From Lachnospiraceae bacterium UBA4380 (GTDB taxonomy: Bacteria; Bacillota; Clostridia; Lachnospirales; Lachnospiraceae), in contig DGRU01000087.1 of assembly GCA_002390025.1 (NCBI GenBank), forward strand, positions 13,950 to 23,090: a stretch of 9,141 bases of DNA, read 5' to 3'. Both the position numbers and the translations under genes were made by a program. Under the pieces are notes generated by a model, which did no database searches, was not told the DNA's origin, and saw only the letters and a list, made by a program, of their open reading frames with translations. This document shows positions 7,165 to 9,141 of the stretch, in pieces. The stretch's first letter is position 1; every line of letters starts with the position of its first letter.

Positions 7165-7468
7165 ATGACTTAATGACGGGTAGTTCAGGGAGGAGACAGG
7201 GTGTTCTGCCTGTCTTCGACCACCCCTTTTCCCACAACATCATTCTCCCGCGGGATGTCCTCAACGACACCTGCAGAGACTTTTATTCTATGGGAGAAAC
7301 CGAAACGCGGGAGGCCCTGGTCATCCGGCGTGAAGCTGTTGAGAATCTTTATTTTATCTAAAGATCTGCTGCTGAATCACTTGGGATTATCTGCATGTGC
7401 TTTGGTCAATCTGCAGGATTTTCGAGGTGATCCCGATCAGCTGCAGAGAATTAGAACCGGTGAGAAAA
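7165..7468 (+). other. Long leader of the amidotransferase gene: possible structured RNA or small ORFs
   Basis: No recognised gene lies here. Pairings seen: GACAGG/CCTGTC (7195-7200 with 7209-7214), an 8-bp perfect match CTCCCGCG/CGCGGGAG (7245-7252 with 7306-7313), ATCTTTA/TAAAGAT around position 7350, and CTGCAG at 7411-7416 with 7441-7446. Two overlapping small frames exist. One of 62 codons (7173-7361, ATG) has codon choice resembling real genes (many C/G third positions) but no RBS. One of 91 codons (7201-7476, GTG) has a strong GGGAGGAG 5 bases upstream and overlaps the amidotransferase start by 8 bases, but its Ser/Thr/Pro-rich composition looks unlike a protein. Neither resembles a family I know. 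It lacks T-box hallmarks. It may be a regulatory leader, a coupling leader peptide, or a gene remnant. Confidence 0.35.
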
Positions 7469-8320
7469 ATGTGTGAATTATTTGGCATCAGTGCCGGAAA
7501 TGAAATAGACGCCAGCCCCTGGCTGCAGACGTTTTTCACCCACTCCGAAAAGAATCCGCACGGGTGGGGCATTGCCCACTTTCATAAAAACCCTGCCGGC
7601 AGGGCAGGGTTTGGTATTCTGGAAAAAGAGCCTGTGAAGGCAGTCCGGAGCAAGTATCTGAAGGAGCGGCTGCGGCAGGGCATGCGCGCTTGCACGCTGC
7701 TGGCTCACATCCGGGAAGCGACCATCGGCGCCCTGGAATACAATAACACGCACCCCTTCCAGAAGACGGATGACAGCGGGCGCTGCTGGACGCTGGCCCA
7801 CAACGGCACCGTCTTTGAGGGAGCTCTGCTCAGCAGATTTATTGAGGCCCAGGAAGGTCAGACCGACAGTGAGCGGATCCTGCTCTATTTCGTCGACCGG
7901 ATCAACCGGGCCAGGGAAAAAAAGCTGAGAGAAATGCCTTCTCCGGAAAAAAAGCAGGCAGCAGACCGCCATGCGGCTGCGGAACTTACAGCCCAGGAGC
8001 GCTGCAGGGTCATCGATCAGGCAGTTGCTTCTCTGGCGCCCGGAAACAAACTGAACCTCCTGCTCTTTGACGGGGAGATCCTATATACTCACACGAACCT
8101 GCGGGGAACCCTTCACAGCTGCCATGTCGGGGAAACTGCCCTTTTTGCGACCGTTCCTTTTCTGACGGGCAGCAGTTCCCACTGGGAGGAACTGCCTTTC
8201 ACCTCGCTCTGCGCATGGAGAGAAGGCCTGCAGATCTACCAGGGCAGCCCACACCATCACGTCTACGTCGAGGACCCGGAGAAGATCCGCTCTCTGATGA
8301 TGGTCTATGCGGCTCTGTAA
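7469..8320 (+). CDS. Class II glutamine amidotransferase-like protein (YafJ/GATase_4 type)
   Basis: A 283-residue stand-alone class II (N-terminal nucleophile) glutamine amidotransferase-fold protein, predicted to hydrolyse glutamine or a similar amide in the cytoplasm; the acceptor is unknown. Cys2 directly after Met (MCELFGISA) is the expected nucleophile exposed by methionine removal, which fixes the start at 7469 instead of an in-frame ATG 24 codons upstream. GGTGAG lies 5 bases before the ATG. Other family motifs: HGWG (31-34), AHIREAT (79-85), THPF (94-97), AHNG (110-113) and TDSE (132-135). Residues about 146-180 are a lysine/glutamate-rich, probably helical insert. No synthase domain is attached, in contrast to GlmS, PurF or GltB. 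Divergent from ddh across 542 bases. Confidence 0.9.
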   Translation: MCELFGISAGNEIDASPWLQTFFTHSEKNPHGWGIAHFHKNPAGRAGFGILEKEPVKAVRSKYLKERLRQGMRACTLLAHIREATIGALEYNNTHPFQKTDDSGRCWTLAHNGTVFEGALLSRFIEAQEGQTDSERILLYFVDRINRAREKKLREMPSPEKKQAADRHAAAELTAQERCRVIDQAVASLAPGNKLNLLLFDGEILYTHTNLRGTLHSCHVGETALFATVPFLTGSSSHWEELPFTSLCAWREGLQIYQGSPHHHVYVEDPEKIRSLMMVYAAL

Positions 8321-8374
8321 GGAGCCGTCACGAAATCAGCTATACAGATTGCTAAGAATCAGGCAGGCAGGAAA

Positions 8375-8457
8375 GAACACGGGGACGGTCCTTTTGTTTC
8401 GAGAACACGGGTGAGAATACAGAGAGAACACGGGGACGGAAACAAAAGGACCGTCCC
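8375..8457. repeat. Palindromic repeat element with 19-bp inverted arms and three internal direct repeats (REP/BIME-like)
   Basis: GGGACGGTCCTTTTGTTTC (8382-8400) is perfectly complementary to 8439-8457, with a 38-base centre. GAACACGGG occurs three times in direct orientation (8375, 8403, 8426), twice extended to GAACACGGGGACGG. The third direct copy also carries GGGACGG (8433-8439), which can pair with CCGTCCC (8451-8457) as a competing short hairpin. From memory, GGGGACGGT-CTTTTGT motifs are common intergenic repeats in Clostridia and have been seen near IS200/IS605-like (Y1, REP-associated) transposases; I cannot confirm this here. No transposase is present, so this would be a non-autonomous copy. 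It lies between the amidotransferase stop and mmuM. Confidence 0.8.
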
Positions 8458-8486
8458 TTGTCTTTCCCCGGTAATTCCTTTACTAT
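8458..8486 (+). promoter_or_regulatory. Candidate mmuM promoter adjoining the repeat element
   Basis: TTGTCT (8458-8463) and TACTAT (8481-8486) have a 17-base spacer, each matching consensus at 4 of 6 positions. The -35 begins at the base following the right inverted arm of the repeat. The leader would be about 55 bases. No S-box or other methionine riboswitch is visible. Confidence 0.35.
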
Positions 8487-8548
8487 TATTCTGTAAATGT
8501 ACACAGTCCAAGTGCAGGTAAACGGCACGGTTTTGAAGGGGAAAGTAT

Positions 8549-9141
8549 ATGGGAAACAAATACAATACCATCGCAGAGATCATCGAAAAAAACGGGATCA
8601 TGGTCATTGACGGATCCATGTCCACCGCCCTTGAGCATCTGGGTGCAAACCTGAATTCTAAATTGTGGACGGCAAAGGCGCTGGAGGAATCTCCGGAGCT
8701 GGTCAAGCAGGTCCATCTGGACTATTTCCGGGCAGGCGCGGACTGCGGGATCACCTGCAGCTACCAGGCGACGATCCCGGGGCTGATGGCAAACGGATCG
8801 ACACGGGAAGAGGCCGAGAGGCTGATCGCGCGCTCTGTCGAGATCTTTCGAGAAGCAAGGGAAGAGTGGTGGAAAGAGGAAGGTGAGAAGGCGGGACGTG
8901 CATGGCCCCTGTGCCTGGCCGGCATCGGCCCTTACGGCGCCTATCTGGCAGACGGCTCGGAGTACCGCGGGCATTACGGCGTAGATGATTCCGTGCTGGA
9001 TGAATTCCACCGCCGCAGGATGGAGATCCTGCACGAGGCAGGCGCGGACATTCTGCTGATCGAGACCCAGCCTTCCCTGCATGAGGCACTTCTGGCGGCA
9101 GGTATCGCCGAGGAGCTGGGCGCGGATTACTGGATCAGCTT
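8549..9141 (+). CDS. mmuM: Homocysteine S-methyltransferase (N-terminal part; runs off the window)
   Basis: Zinc-dependent cytoplasmic enzyme (EC 2.1.1.10) that moves a methyl group from S-methylmethionine (or S-adenosylmethionine) to homocysteine, giving methionine. The 197 residues present follow the MmuM/YagD pattern closely: DGSMSTALEHLG (21-32), LWTAKAL (39-45), HLDYFRAGADCGITCSYQAT (56-75), GIGPYGAYLADGSEYRGHY (125-143), FHRRRMEIL (153-161), and GADILLIET (165-173). The cysteine zinc ligands near the C-terminus lie outside the window. The start ATG at 8549 has AAGGGG 7 bases upstream. No methylmethionine permease gene (mmuP) is upstream; what follows is unseen. The related BHMT/MetH N-terminal families are less likely given the near-continuous MmuM-like motifs. 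Confidence 0.94.
   Translation, partial: MGNKYNTIAEIIEKNGIMVIDGSMSTALEHLGANLNSKLWTAKALEESPELVKQVHLDYFRAGADCGITCSYQATIPGLMANGSTREEAERLIARSVEIFREAREEWWKEEGEKAGRAWPLCLAGIGPYGAYLADGSEYRGHYGVDDSVLDEFHRRRMEILHEAGADILLIETQPSLHEALLAAGIAEELGADYWIS

Noticed and set aside
7165..7468. T-box riboswitch
   Set aside because: I do not find the conserved T-box sequence (AGGGTGG-ACCGCG type) or a following terminator stem with U-run.
8375..8440. CRISPR-like array from three GAACACGGG copies
   Set aside because: Repeats are too short, spacing is irregular (28 and 23 bases), and the flanking 19-bp inverted arms point to a palindromic repeat element.
8486..9082. 198-codon open frame on the minus strand
   Set aside because: Antisense to mmuM, whose motifs match the family almost continuously; no RBS or domain in the minus frame.

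Overview
The window reads as chromosomal DNA of an anaerobic Bacillota, most likely a Clostridia/Lachnospiraceae-type gut bacterium. This rests on a fairly GC-rich coding background with AT-rich promoters, strong AGGAGG-like ribosome binding sites, and the gene set: a clostridial butanol-dehydrogenase-type iron alcohol dehydrogenase, a DUF815 ATPase, and meso-diaminopimelate dehydrogenase. The genus is inference. I see no rRNA, tRNA, CRISPR array, intact transposase or phage gene.

Layout. Positions 1-6926 are all on the minus strand, so genes are read from high to low coordinates. In order of transcription they are ddh (meso-DAP dehydrogenase, 6926-5940), a strong terminator (5913-5875), a DUF815 AAA+ ATPase (5734-4307), a UvrD/PcrA-family helicase (4141-1949), a GtrB/DPM1-like membrane glycosyltransferase with its own promoter (1782-757), and the N-terminal part of an iron-containing alcohol dehydrogenase (589 to beyond position 1). 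From 7130 onward the genes are on the plus strand: a class II glutamine amidotransferase-like protein (7469-8320), a palindromic repeat element (8375-8457), and the start of homocysteine S-methyltransferase mmuM (8549 to the window end).

How the parts relate. ddh makes meso-DAP for peptidoglycan and lysine in one NADPH- and ammonia-dependent step. The DUF815 ATPase and the helicase are adjacent and probably co-transcribed, with a perfect 11-bp hairpin lying against the ATPase stop codon. The glycosyltransferase probably loads a sugar onto a polyprenyl phosphate for envelope decoration. The divergent ddh/amidotransferase region (6927-7468) is the least explained part. It holds two dyads, opposing candidate promoters and a roughly 300-nt plus-strand leader with base-pairing potential and two unrecognised small ORFs.

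The window is mostly housekeeping genes. I find no convincing new multi-gene system. The items most worth a second look are the inverted/direct repeat element before mmuM (possible REP-like, Y1-transposase-linked repeat), the structured amidotransferase leader, the 5802-5845 hairpin before the ATPase gene, and the ATPase-helicase pairing.
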